Of a stretch of DNA of 64,000 bases, positions 1 to 8,533 are shown piece after piece. Source of the DNA: CAVSUZ01 sp963795415 (GTDB lineage Bacteria > Pseudomonadota > Alphaproteobacteria > Acetobacterales > Acetobacteraceae); NCBI GenBank assembly GCA_963795415.1, contig CAWCHQ010000001.1, positions 186,001 to 250,000 on the forward strand, given 5' to 3'. Below the pieces are notes generated by a model, which saw only the letters and a program-made list of their open reading frames with translations, was not told the origin of the DNA and searched no databases. Within the stretch, counting starts at the first letter, position 1; every line of letters begins with the position of its first letter. A program made the translations under genes and the position numbers.

Positions 1-1326
1 TTCGGGCAGGAGGCGGGTGCCCGCCACCCAAAGCTCGGTGATGGCCCCGTCCGCGCCCCGCACCAGCCGCACCCCCTCGCCGTAGCTCTCGTAACCGCCG
101 GCTTCCACGATGCGGCCGGTATCTGCGCCGGTCACCTCGATCTCCGAGGTGTCCAGGAACGGCTTGCCCATCGCCACGCGGCCGACGAGAACCCGGTTGC
201 CGATCGGCACAAGGTCGATCCGCCCCCAAAGACTCCACCAGGAGCCCGTCCAGTCGACGAGCCGCTCCGATGGCGCGCCCCGCGTCGCGAACACTTTCAA
301 GATATGCACAATGGCTTCCAGCCAGAACCCGGCCCAGCCGTCGATCGCGTTCGTGAGCACGCAAACCGTGAGCTCCTGCTCCGGCAGCGTGCAGGTCTGC
401 GAGATATATCCCTGAAAGCCGCCGCCGTGGCCGAACCAGCTCCACCCCTCGAAACTGCCGCTCATGGTGCCGAGGCCATACCAGCGTTCCAGGCTGGTGT
501 GCGGGTTGCGCCATTGCGGTCGGGTCATCTCTCGCCGGCTGGCGGCCGAGAGCAGGCTGGTTTCGGCCTTGGGCGAGAGCTGGGCGAAAAACCGCGCCGT
601 ATCGGCCGCGGTACCGACGAAGCCGCCAGCCGGACCCAGTGCAGCCAGAGGCTGGTCGCCCGGGATGATGACCCGCTTGCCGAGCAGCGGCTTGCTGCTG
701 TGGCCGCGCGCGAAAGGCACGCCGTCCGGCAGCTTCATGTCTGGTTCGGTCTCGGCCAGGCCGGCGGCGGCGACGACCTCCCGCCTGATCCAGGCGCCGT
801 AGGATTCGCCGGTGATTGCCTCGATTGCCGCGCCGAGCAGGGCGAAGCCGTAATTCGAGTATTTGAAGCGGGTGTTCGGGGCGATGGTCGGTGGGCCGTC
901 GAGATCGGCAAGGATTTCGGCCATCTCGGGACACGGGCGCCGATCCTGGAAATAGCCGGCGTCCGCGCCGTCACGGCGCAGCCCGGCACTGTGCGACAGA
1001 AGCTGGCCGATGGTGACCGCCCCGACCTCCAAATGCAGTCCCGGCACATGGAGCCCGACCGGGTCGTCGATCCGCACCCGCCCGGCTTCCCGCAGCTTCA
1101 TGATTCCGGCGGCGGTGAAGCTCTTGGAGTGCGAGGCGATGCGGAACCGGTGCCGCGGGGTGAGCGCCTCCCCCGCCGCGGTATCGGCGAAGCCCCAGGC
1201 CTGCTCCAGCACCAGGCGGTCCCGGTGCATGATCGCCAGGATGCAGCCGGGCTGCTCCGACACGCGCATCTGGTATCCGAGCCAGGACCGCACGTAGTCG
1301 ATGGCCGGCGTCAGCCATGCTTGCAT
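1..1326 (-). CDS. Serine hydrolase, beta-lactamase/penicillin-binding-protein class C family (3' end outside window)
   Basis: The minus-strand frame stays open from an ATG at 1326 to the window edge (442 codons), so the C-terminus is missing. It shows the three motifs of the class C beta-lactamase fold: SHSK (SxxK nucleophile motif, about residues 66-69), YSN (YxN motif, about residue 155) and GHGGG replacing the usual KTG/HxG third motif. The family includes D-aminopeptidases, esterases and DD-peptidases, so the substrate cannot be named. No signal peptide is visible, which suggests a cytoplasmic esterase or peptidase. It diverges from the enolase-superfamily gene across an 87-nt gap that must hold both promoters. 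Confidence 0.85.
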   Translation of the reverse strand, partial: MQAWLTPAIDYVRSWLGYQMRVSEQPGCILAIMHRDRLVLEQAWGFADTAAGEALTPRHRFRIASHSKSFTAAGIMKLREAGRVRIDDPVGLHVPGLHLEVGAVTIGQLLSHSAGLRRDGADAGYFQDRRPCPEMAEILADLDGPPTIAPNTRFKYSNYGFALLGAAIEAITGESYGAWIRREVVAAAGLAETEPDMKLPDGVPFARGHSSKPLLGKRVIIPGDQPLAALGPAGGFVGTAADTARFFAQLSPKAETSLLSAASRREMTRPQWRNPHTSLERWYGLGTMSGSFEGWSWFGHGGGFQGYISQTCTLPEQELTVCVLTNAIDGWAGFWLEAIVHILKVFATRGAPSERLVDWTGSWWSLWGRIDLVPIGNRVLVGRVAMGKPFLDTSEIEVTGADTGRIVEAGGYESYGEGVRLVRGADGAITELWVAGTRLLPE

Positions 1327-1413
1327 TGTCTGCTCCCCCTATTGCTTGCTCCTTATGGGGCTCGGTCCGCGCAAACTGGACCAGCATAGCCCCCTACTCT
1401 ATGGGAGTTTCGC

Positions 1414-2616
1414 ATGACCTCCCGCATCACCGCCCTTCGCACGATCCGGATCGTGGAGCGTCCCAATCTGGTCTGGCTTGAGCTTGAAACCGATGAAGGC
1501 CTGACCGGCCTTGGCGAGGCGTTCCGGGGCGCCCAGGCGGTCGAGGCGGTGCTGCACGAGCAAGTGGCGCCATGGCTGCTGGGGCAGGATGCGCGAAGGA
1601 TCGAGGCGGTCTCACGCCATCTGCTGACCCCCTATGTCGGGTTCGGGGCATCAAGCGCGGAAGTCCGGGCGGCCAGCGCGGTCGATCTGGCGCTGTGGGA
1701 CCTCGCGGGGCAGCGCCATGGCGTGCCGATCCACGAGGCGCTTGGCGGCGCGTCCCGCATGGAGATCCGAGCGTACAACACGTGCGCCGGCTACGATTAC
1801 AACACCCGGGGGGTGAACCGGCGGGAGATCGGGGCGGAGGACGCGGCCAGCGGGGCGTATGACGATCAGATCGCCTTCATGCGCGACGCGGGCGCGCTGG
1901 CGGAAAGCCTGCTGGCCGAGGGCTATACCGCCATGAAAATCTGGCCGTTCGATCCGCTGGCGGCGAAAAGCGGCGGCCAGGCCATCACCTTGGAGGAGCT
2001 GGTTAGCGGGGTGGAGCCCTTCGCGAAAATCCGCGACAAAGTCGGCCACCGGATCGAAATCATGGCCGAGCTGCACAGCCTTTGGTCGGCTCCGGCGGCG
2101 GCCCGGATCTGCCAGGCGCTGGACGAGTTCGACGTGTTCTGGGCCGAGGACCCGATCGCCAAGATGAACGACGTCGCGGCGCTGGCTGATCTGCGGCAGC
2201 GTACGCGAACGCCGATCTGCGCCAGCGAGACGCTGGGGGGCAAGGTGGCATTCCGTGACCTGCTGGCCGCCGGAGCGGTGGATGTGGTGATGCTCGATCT
2301 GAGCTGGTGCGGCGGGCTGACCGAGGCACGCAAGATCGCGGCGCTGGCGGAATCCTATGCCAGGCCACTGGCGCCGCATGACTGCACCGGGCCGGTGGCG
2401 CTGATGGCCGGGCTCCATCTGGCGCTGCATGCGCCGACGGCGATCTTCCAGGAGGTGGTGCGGGCCACGCTGTCCACGCGGTACCGGGATCTGGTGACGG
2501 AACTGCCGGTGATCCGCGAGGGACTGGTGCAGGCGCCAACGGCGCCGGGGCTGGGGACGGCACTGAAGCCGGAGATCAAGCGACGGCCGGATGCGGCGGT
2601 GCGGGAGGCGCGGTAG
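1414..2616 (+). CDS. Mandelate racemase / muconate lactonizing enzyme family protein (enolase superfamily)
   Basis: A 400-residue protein of usual family length. The capping domain occupies about residues 1-125 and the TIM barrel follows. The barrel carries MKIWPF (catalytic Lys strand), AELHSLW, WAEDPI and CASET (three acidic metal-ligand strands), then PHDCTGP, which supplies the His used by the dehydratase/racemase branch. These enzymes abstract a proton alpha to a carboxylate with Mg2+ and usually dehydrate sugar acids; the exact acid is not readable. The start is supported by GGGAG six nt upstream of the ATG. A hairpin-rich repeat follows the stop. Confidence 0.88.
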   Translation: MTSRITALRTIRIVERPNLVWLELETDEGLTGLGEAFRGAQAVEAVLHEQVAPWLLGQDARRIEAVSRHLLTPYVGFGASSAEVRAASAVDLALWDLAGQRHGVPIHEALGGASRMEIRAYNTCAGYDYNTRGVNRREIGAEDAASGAYDDQIAFMRDAGALAESLLAEGYTAMKIWPFDPLAAKSGGQAITLEELVSGVEPFAKIRDKVGHRIEIMAELHSLWSAPAAARICQALDEFDVFWAEDPIAKMNDVAALADLRQRTRTPICASETLGGKVAFRDLLAAGAVDVVMLDLSWCGGLTEARKIAALAESYARPLAPHDCTGPVALMAGLHLALHAPTAIFQEVVRATLSTRYRDLVTELPVIREGLVQAPTAPGLGTALKPEIKRRPDAAVREAR

Positions 2617-2664
2617 GTCCACACCCGGATCCGACCTCTCCCGGGTAAGGGAGAAGTTTGTCTT

Positions 2665-2825
2665 ATACCAGCCGGCCGAGAGTTTGACTTCTTGGGTATA
2701 TGATCGGCCGGCTGGTATCCTATTGATTTCGCGCGCGGCCGCCCCACCAACCGGGGTTCCCAACGCGCAAGCGCGTTGGGGGCCCGACCACGCGCATACC
2801 AGTCGGCCATTCGGCCGCCTGGTAT
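2665..2825. repeat. Hairpin-rich intergenic repeat with ATACCAG/CTGGTAT ends
   Basis: A 15-bp perfect inverted repeat (ATACCAGCCGGCCGA at 2665-2679, complement at 2704-2718) is followed by a 10-bp hairpin CCCAACGCGC/GCGCGTTGGG (2759-2780) and by a second ATACCAG...CTGGTAT hairpin (2796-2825). The middle GCGCGGCCGCC-CACCAACC block recurs near 22297-22325 and an ATACCAGCCG end recurs near 23873, so this belongs to a dispersed family. The second hairpin overlaps the stop of the gamma-glutamyltransferase gene and could end convergent transcripts. Confidence 0.7.
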
Positions 2826-4402
2826 TAATCGCCTTGCGCCAGCGCCGCCGACCACGGGGAAGCCCAGTCGCTGATGCCGGTCCGGCTCCCGTCCGTGTGC
2901 TGCTGGATCAGATTCGGGCAGGCGAAGTTGATCGGCAGAACCCCATGTTCGACCACCTCGGTGGCCCCGTCCGCCTTCAGGGCGTCGATCACGGCCGCAG
3001 GCATGCGGCGATCGACGCTGACGGAGTCCGGGTTGGAGACGTCGATTCGTGGATGGTGCTGGGCATCATCGAGGCTCAAGCCGAAATCGGCCGCGTAGGT
3101 CAGGGTCTGGAAGACCGAGGCAAGGATGCGCCGGCCGCCTGAGGCTCCCGCGGCGATCCAGGGGCGGCTCCCGTCCTTCAGGATCACCGGCAGCATGTTG
3201 GTCAGCGGCCGTTTGCCGGGCGCGGGAGAATTGGGCTGGCCAGGGCGCGGGTCGAACCACATGACTCCGTTGTTCAGCAGCACGCCTGATTGTGGCAGGA
3301 CGACGCGGCTGCCCATCGAGGAAAGCAGGGTGGAGGTCAGGGCGACCATCGTGCCGTCGGCGTCGCAGGCGGTCAGGTGCGTGGTGCAGGTCTCGGCGGC
3401 CTTCGGCTCAGCGTCCCCCAGACCGGACAGGCGTTCGGCGTAGGCGGCCTTGATCGCGCGGGCGAGGGCCACGTACCACTTCGGGGTGGGGGAATTTCCG
3501 TAGGGCACCTCGGCCATGCGCTCCAGGACGCGCATCAGGGTCGGGGCGGCGGTGAGGCCGCCGGTTAGCTGCAGGGTCCGGCCGCGCCAGTTGAACTCGG
3601 TGGCGGGGCGGATGCCGGCCTGACAATTGCGCAGATCCTCAAGCGAAAGAATTCCGCCCATCACCTTCACGTCCGTCGCGATGCTGGTGGCGATCTCGCC
3701 CTCATAGAAATCCCGCAGACCGGCCCGGGCGAGCCGTTCCAACGTATTGAGCAGGTTGCCAAGGCGGAAGAAGCCCGGTGTGCCTTGATACGGCGCGATC
3801 GGCGGCAGGCCGCCAGGCAGATAGATCCGGGCACTCTCCGGATAGAGGCGAAGCACGGAGGCGGACGCCGAGACCTTCAGCGTGGTGTACCAGTCCGCCG
3901 GCAGGCCGCGTTCAGCGAGCGCGATGGCCGGGGCGATGACCTCCGAAAGCGGTAGCTTTCCCCAGCGCTGGTGCATGAGCGCATAACCGGCGGTGGAGGA
4001 CGGGATCGCGAAGGAGAGCGGGCCGTGGATATTGGTATCGCCCTCCACCTCGGGCCAGGCGAACAGGTCCTGCTTCATCCGTCCGGTGAGCTGGAAGACC
4101 GATGGGTTCAGGCCGCGCGGGGCTACAGGACCGTAATCGACAACATCGGCGCGGGCCTGTCCGGCCCGGTGGACCAGGGCGAAGCCGATGCCGCCTAGGC
4201 CCGAGTTCCAGGGCTCTACCGCCGCAAGGGCGAGCGCCGTGGCCACCGCTGCGTCGATGGCGTTGCCGCCGGCTTCGAGCGCCGCAACGCCGGCCTCGGC
4301 GGCGGCTTTCGCCTGGGAAACGACGATGCCGCGCCGGCCCGTGGCGCTGGGCTTCGTGACCTGCCAGTGCTGGGTATAGTGAGGCGCCGGAACGAACTGC
4401 AT
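2825..4402 (-). CDS. ggt: Gamma-glutamyltransferase family protein
   Basis: An N-terminal nucleophile hydrolase of about 525 residues. The large-subunit signature is near the start (AAAEAG..ALEAGGNAIDAAVA, G-L-GGIGF) and the autoprocessing site is TCTTHLTA, where the second Thr of TTHL becomes the N-terminal nucleophile of the small subunit. The downstream GSRVVLPQSGVLLNN and GKRPLTNM blocks fit the small subunit. The family transfers or hydrolyses the gamma-glutamyl group of glutathione-like substrates. No signal peptide is seen, unlike periplasmic GGT. The frame is open upstream to a GTG at 4447, but the ATG at 4402 has AGGAG and CAGG upstream and matches where family homology begins, so I chose it. 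Confidence 0.88.
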   Translation of the reverse strand: MQFVPAPHYTQHWQVTKPSATGRRGIVVSQAKAAAEAGVAALEAGGNAIDAAVATALALAAVEPWNSGLGGIGFALVHRAGQARADVVDYGPVAPRGLNPSVFQLTGRMKQDLFAWPEVEGDTNIHGPLSFAIPSSTAGYALMHQRWGKLPLSEVIAPAIALAERGLPADWYTTLKVSASASVLRLYPESARIYLPGGLPPIAPYQGTPGFFRLGNLLNTLERLARAGLRDFYEGEIATSIATDVKVMGGILSLEDLRNCQAGIRPATEFNWRGRTLQLTGGLTAAPTLMRVLERMAEVPYGNSPTPKWYVALARAIKAAYAERLSGLGDAEPKAAETCTTHLTACDADGTMVALTSTLLSSMGSRVVLPQSGVLLNNGVMWFDPRPGQPNSPAPGKRPLTNMLPVILKDGSRPWIAAGASGGRRILASVFQTLTYAADFGLSLDDAQHHPRIDVSNPDSVSVDRRMPAAVIDALKADGATEVVEHGVLPINFACPNLIQQHTDGSRTGISDWASPWSAALAQGD

Positions 4403-4477
4403 CGGGACCTGGTCTCCTGTCGGGTGCCCTGGATCGTCGGTCCACACCGCCCGTCTGGCAAGGCGCCGGGCGGCACT

Positions 4478-4591
4478 AGAGTAGTTTCAGGCTGACTGTA
4501 TCAGCCTGAAACGCTCTGACTTGATTGTTCTGGAGCAGATTCACGCGCTCCTGGAAACTCAAGGCGTTTCCAGTCAAGCGCGATCTGCTCT
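4478..4591. repeat. Dispersed double-hairpin repeat, copy 1 (complete)
   Basis: The first hairpin is GTTTCAGGCTGA-CTGTA-TCAGCCTGAAAC (12-bp perfect stem). The second is a longer imperfect stem running from GAGCAGATTCACGCGC to GCGCGATCTGCTC around a TGGAAA/TTTCCA stem. The same unit recurs at 19795-19907 and its first half at 27314-27355. It has no coding capacity and ends flush with AGAG/CTCT tetramers, like a MITE or REP-type element. Confidence 0.85.
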
Positions 4592-4599
4592 GGATGTCG

Positions 4600-7050
4600 T
4601 TAATCCTCGTCGTCCTCCCGCTCGTCGTCATCGTCGTCGCATTCCTTGCGGCAGCGACAACGGCACTTTTCGCAACAACACTTGCTGCGCTCGCCGCCGC
4701 ATTCGCAGCAGCAATCCCAGATCGTGTATCCGATCACGTCCAGGCGTCTGACCGGATCAGACGGATCGTCGCTGGTGATCACCAGCTCCACCGCGCGGGC
4801 CACTTTCTCCTTGGCGATGTACTGGATGACCACGTTCAGGCAGCTCCCGGGGCGCAGGGTGGCGGGGAACGGGTTGTTGATCAGCCGCCAGTGCCGCCGC
4901 TTCGGTTTCAGCTCGACATGCGAGACCCGCAGGTCGCAGTGACCGACATTGCAGATGGAAACCACGCGCTGCTCGCGCTCGCAGCAGCACACGCCGCCGA
5001 AGATGGTCGATCCGGTGACCGCAAGCTTTCCTGTGGGTGCCTCGCCGGAAACCGCAATGATCCGCGGACCTGAGGGGTCGTCGCTCTGAACCGTGATTGT
5101 AGCAGATTTCGGCCCGAAGCTTCTCGGCTCGAAGCGAATCGGAGCGGGAATGAATGATCCCGCGGCGATGCGCAGGGGATAGGTCAGCACTTCCGGCACA
5201 ATGAAATCGGGCGACGAGGAGGTTATACCGGTCACGGTCAACGGACAGCGGCCGCTATTGCTTAGAATCAGCTTTTCGTCCGCGAAGCTGCCCACACAGG
5301 TATCGGGGAACCGGCCACGATCGGCCAGCACGAGGCTAAGGCGGGGCGGCGCACAATCGCCGGTGAGCCGTATGCTGTGCGGCCCGGCGGGATCGTCGCT
5401 GATGATCGTCAGGGTGCCGGATTTCAGCCCAAAACTGCCCGGACGGAAGCGGATCACCAGATCAATGGAATCTCCCCGGCCGATGACCAGCGGATAGGCA
5501 ACCACGCTCGGAACTTCGAAATCCGGAGAGGACGAGGTGACATCGAAAATCCGAAGCCTGCCGGAGCCCGGATTATTGATGGTCAGGATCTCATCGGCGA
5601 ACGAACCGAGGCAGACCAGGCCGAAATTGCCGTTGTCGGCTATGGCGGTGACAACTTCGCCGGATTTGACGGTGACCTTGAAGAAGAACGGGTCGATCGA
5701 GGGGGCGACGGGGGTGATGTTGTCGACGTTCAGCAGGGCGTGGGTCGCGAAATTGGCGTTGCGCTGATAGACCACGCCATTGGGGAAGTTGGCCTTGTCC
5801 GGCGTGTTGCTGGCCGAGAACACACCGAAGAAATCCTTGCCAATCGCCTGAAGATAAACGTAATCACCGAGATAGGGCTGAAACGTCGCGGCCGGCACAT
5901 TGGAAGGCGTCGCAGCCAGAACCGCCGTCCACCACTGCCCGGTAAAGCCGTTCGAGGAGATCTCGACATGGGTCTCCCACGTTGCCCCGGAATTGGTCAG
6001 CGTCTGGTACAGAAACCCGACATGGCCCTTGCGGCTGATCGCAAGTGCGGGGTTCACGCCATTGGGTATCAGCCGCAAATCGCCTGACCAGGTAGCACCG
6101 CGGTCGGTCGAGCGGCGGAGATGGATCGTGTAAGGCGCAACACCCGTCGGGAAATCCGCCCAGGCGATATAGACGACCGAGCTGTTTCTGGGATTGACGG
6201 CGATTGACAGGTGGGAACCGACCCGTTCCTGACCGAGAAAGGCGAAGTTGGCCCACGGGATTTGCACGTTCTGCGCCAGGCGCACGCCCGCGAGACCATC
6301 GCCCGGATCGATCAAATCGCTGAAAGGTGTCGCGGCCTGGCCCCAGTTGTCGTCACGGCAGACGACGACATCGGCGAAAAACGGTATCGCGGCCGGCGTT
6401 CTCCAGTTGAAGAACCCGACATAGACGGTGCCGTCCTCGTGGATCGTGGGGCGAATCGAAGGACCGTTCTGACCGCCCGTGGGGATCCGTGCCGTCAGCC
6501 CATGCGGTGCAAATCCGGCAGGTGGCGGGGCGGTCGCCGCATCAAGCGAAAAATCCACGGTCGCCGTCGGGTTCGCGCCGAAATTGTTGTTGCCGACGTA
6601 AACCCGGTCCGGTGCACCTCCCACGTTCTCGGCGGTTCGCGCCTCAACCCAGGGCTGGTCCTCGGCGCCGCGCGGTTCGAGGACGGTCATTGTCGTGGTC
6701 GAGGTGTAATTGCCCGTCCGCAGTATGTTCATGGCGATGGTGTCGCCGCGGAGAATGCCGGCATAGAGCGTGTTGGACTTGCCGCCGAAGCGCAGGGTTA
6801 TGTCGGCGGTCGGCAGATAGAAGCCGACCCCGGTCCCGGCGCCGGGGACGATCAGGTTCAGCGCCCAGCTCTTTCCCCCGTCGGAGGTGACAAAAATCGG
6901 TGCCAGCGGCCCGCTGAGCGGGTCCGGCGTGAACGCCGTTGCCGCAGCCTGGAGCGGGTTGCTCGGATTGACGGCGAGGCTCGGTTCGCTGTCCTGGTTC
7001 TGCTCCCCACTCAGGGATTTCGGAATCATGTTGATGACGAACACATCCAT
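4600..7050 (-). CDS. Beta-propeller (sialidase-like) protein with three ASH/choice-of-anchor-D domains and a Cys-rich, poly-acidic C-terminus
   Basis: An 816-residue protein. Residues 1-450 have Asp-box-like repeats (SDGGKSW, STDRGATW, SSNG..GQWW) of BNR/sialidase beta-propellers. Three similar domains of about 100 residues follow, each with SSSPDF..P....YPL...G and ...SGTLTI.SDDP.GP signatures of ASH (choice-of-anchor D) domains. The last about 45 residues are extraordinary: clusters of CCCEC, KCCCEKCRC and KEC, then a run of D/E to the end. No Sec signal is visible, so location is unclear. GGGAGG lies upstream of the ATG. Sialidase activity should not be assumed; the propeller may only bind. 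The tail suggests metal binding, but that is inference. Confidence 0.75.
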   Translation of the reverse strand: MDVFVINMIPKSLSGEQNQDSEPSLAVNPSNPLQAAATAFTPDPLSGPLAPIFVTSDGGKSWALNLIVPGAGTGVGFYLPTADITLRFGGKSNTLYAGILRGDTIAMNILRTGNYTSTTTMTVLEPRGAEDQPWVEARTAENVGGAPDRVYVGNNNFGANPTATVDFSLDAATAPPPAGFAPHGLTARIPTGGQNGPSIRPTIHEDGTVYVGFFNWRTPAAIPFFADVVVCRDDNWGQAATPFSDLIDPGDGLAGVRLAQNVQIPWANFAFLGQERVGSHLSIAVNPRNSSVVYIAWADFPTGVAPYTIHLRRSTDRGATWSGDLRLIPNGVNPALAISRKGHVGFLYQTLTNSGATWETHVEISSNGFTGQWWTAVLAATPSNVPAATFQPYLGDYVYLQAIGKDFFGVFSASNTPDKANFPNGVVYQRNANFATHALLNVDNITPVAPSIDPFFFKVTVKSGEVVTAIADNGNFGLVCLGSFADEILTINNPGSGRLRIFDVTSSSPDFEVPSVVAYPLVIGRGDSIDLVIRFRPGSFGLKSGTLTIISDDPAGPHSIRLTGDCAPPRLSLVLADRGRFPDTCVGSFADEKLILSNSGRCPLTVTGITSSSPDFIVPEVLTYPLRIAAGSFIPAPIRFEPRSFGPKSATITVQSDDPSGPRIIAVSGEAPTGKLAVTGSTIFGGVCCCEREQRVVSICNVGHCDLRVSHVELKPKRRHWRLINNPFPATLRPGSCLNVVIQYIAKEKVARAVELVITSDDPSDPVRRLDVIGYTIWDCCCECGGERSKCCCEKCRCRCRKECDDDDDEREDDED

Positions 7051-7146
7051 GACGCACCTCCCATGGGCCGGCCTTGTGATTCACCGCCGTTGATTATTTT
7101 TGCGTGGGAGTCGCGGGCTGCCGTATTAGCCCGGCGTGATCCCCGG

Positions 7147-7911
7147 TTAGCGCCTTGAGCGTTCCAGCAGGTCGCGAATGCGGTCGAGTTCCGTCAGCGG
7201 CTGGAAATCGAGCGGATGATCGCTGACCGGCGCCGGAACGGCGTGGCCGCGAAAATCCGTACGGTGGAGAAGCCAAATCCCCTCCTGCCCCTCGGAAAAC
7301 TTGGGGGATTGATACCAAACGATGTCGGTGCTGTGGGCGAACAGCGTCACGATCTCCCGCGCGGCGGGGCTCCGGCGGCCGGACAACTCGGCGCGCCCCT
7401 TGAGCATGTCGCGCACCCTGATCACGCACTCCCACCAGTCCGGATCATGTTCGGAAACCAGGCGTTGCTGCGTATCGCCCTGGGGCTGATACGGGCCCGT
7501 GCGGATGGCGGAGCCGGCCGCCACGGTCTCGGCACTGCGGAGACGCTCAAGCAAGGCCCGATCGACAATCTCGCGCTCCGCCTCGTGCACTTCAGCCTCG
7601 ATCTCCCGCCCGGGAGACTCCACCCGGCCCAATTCGCGCACCGCCAGGCCATCAGCGAAATGCAGGCCGGTGGTGAAAAACGTCAGGGCGCGCTCATGAT
7701 CCGGAGTGCCCGGCCGGCTAAGCTCGACGGTGACGTCCTGACCCGCAAACTTTGCCAGTACGGGCGGACCCTTGATGATCCGGTGGACATGCACGACTGC
7801 CATTTCACCGGTGGGCTCCAAGGTGCTGGAGGACACCGCTCCGTTTCGGCGAACAGTGCCTTCAAATATGAAGCTCGCCTGCTCGGCCAACTCGCGGACC
7901 GAAGCTGCCAT
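7147..7911 (-). CDS. Hypothetical protein (254 aa) with two similar beta-strand-rich segments
   Basis: I do not recognise the family. The start has a strong GGGAGG seven nt before the ATG. Two segments look alike: FEGTVRR..VVHVHRIIKG..VTVELSRPG and CVIRVRDMLKG..REIVTLFAHS..GIWLLHR, each a strand-KG-strand pattern as in OB-fold proteins that begin with an FEG/VV-V-LKG signature. That suggests an internal duplication. It lies about 95 nt upstream of the propeller gene on the same strand and may be co-transcribed with it. No signal peptide or membrane segment is evident. Confidence 0.6.
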   Translation of the reverse strand: MAASVRELAEQASFIFEGTVRRNGAVSSSTLEPTGEMAVVHVHRIIKGPPVLAKFAGQDVTVELSRPGTPDHERALTFFTTGLHFADGLAVRELGRVESPGREIEAEVHEAEREIVDRALLERLRSAETVAAGSAIRTGPYQPQGDTQQRLVSEHDPDWWECVIRVRDMLKGRAELSGRRSPAAREIVTLFAHSTDIVWYQSPKFSEGQEGIWLLHRTDFRGHAVPAPVSDHPLDFQPLTELDRIRDLLERSRR

Positions 7912-8037
7912 TCGGACCTCCCCTTGGGCTGCGATACCCGCAAGGCGGGTTAACTACCGGCAAGAGCAGACTACGTTGCGGCAACGGCGATCGGCAACCT
8001 GGATCACGCTGACGTGTTTTCAGTTGCGTGCTTACCC

Positions 8038-8059
8038 CTGCGTCCGCCAAAGGCGGCGC
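8038..8059 (-). terminator. Possible transcription terminator hairpin after rplQ
   Basis: Read on the minus strand, TGCGCCGCC-TTT-GGCGGACGCA forms a near-perfect stem about 30 nt after the rplQ stop. No U-run follows, so it would be a weak or Rho-assisted terminator of the ribosomal operon. Confidence 0.35.
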
Positions 8060-8089
8060 ATTTCGGGGGCAAGACACCAAAGAGATGCG

Positions 8090-8512
8090 TCAGGATTCGG
8101 CTTCGGCCTCCTCCTCCATTTGCCTGGGGCCGCTATCCAGCCCCTTCGCCGCCGTATCGCGGTCCACCAGCTCGATCACCGCCATATCGGCCGCGTCGCC
8201 GTAGCGCACCCCGGCCCTCAGCACACGGGTGTAGCCGCCGGCGCGACTGCGATACCGATCCGCCAGCACCCCGAACAGCTTGTTCACGATCGTCTGGTCG
8301 CGAAGCCGGGCGTGCGCCTGACGCTTGGCATGCAACCCGCCGCGCTTGCCCAGAGTGATCAGTTTTTCCGCCACCGGCCGCAGCTCCTTCGCTTTCGGCA
8401 AGGTCGTGGTGATCTGCTCGTGCTTCAGCAGCGCCACTGCCATGTTCCGGAACATGGCCTGGCGGTGGGATGAGGTAACGCCGAGCTTCCGGCCGGCCAC
8501 TCCGTGACGCAT
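8090..8512 (-). CDS. rplQ: 50S ribosomal protein L17
   Basis: A 140-residue L17 with the canonical opening MRHGVAGRKLGVTSSHR and the AMFRNMAVALLKHEQI.TTLPKAKELR core. It binds 23S rRNA near the exit-tunnel side of the large subunit. The C-terminus carries an acidic MEEEAEAES tail, common in alphaproteobacterial L17. It is the last gene of the rpsM-rpsK-rpoA-rplQ operon, 21 nt after rpoA. Confidence 0.98.
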   Translation of the reverse strand: MRHGVAGRKLGVTSSHRQAMFRNMAVALLKHEQITTTLPKAKELRPVAEKLITLGKRGGLHAKRQAHARLRDQTIVNKLFGVLADRYRSRAGGYTRVLRAGVRYGDAADMAVIELVDRDTAAKGLDSGPRQMEEEAEAES

Positions 8513-8533
8513 GGTTCGACTTTCCTGTTCCGC

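Noticed and set aside
304..1389. Long plus-strand frame of 361 codons
   Set aside because: It is the mirror frame of a minus-strand serine hydrolase with clear SxxK, YxN and HGGG motifs; codon position bias in G/C-rich DNA opens antisense frames.
1651..2763. Minus-strand frame of 370 codons over the enolase-superfamily gene
   Set aside because: Low-complexity Arg/Pro/Gln sequence without motifs; the plus-strand gene is clear.
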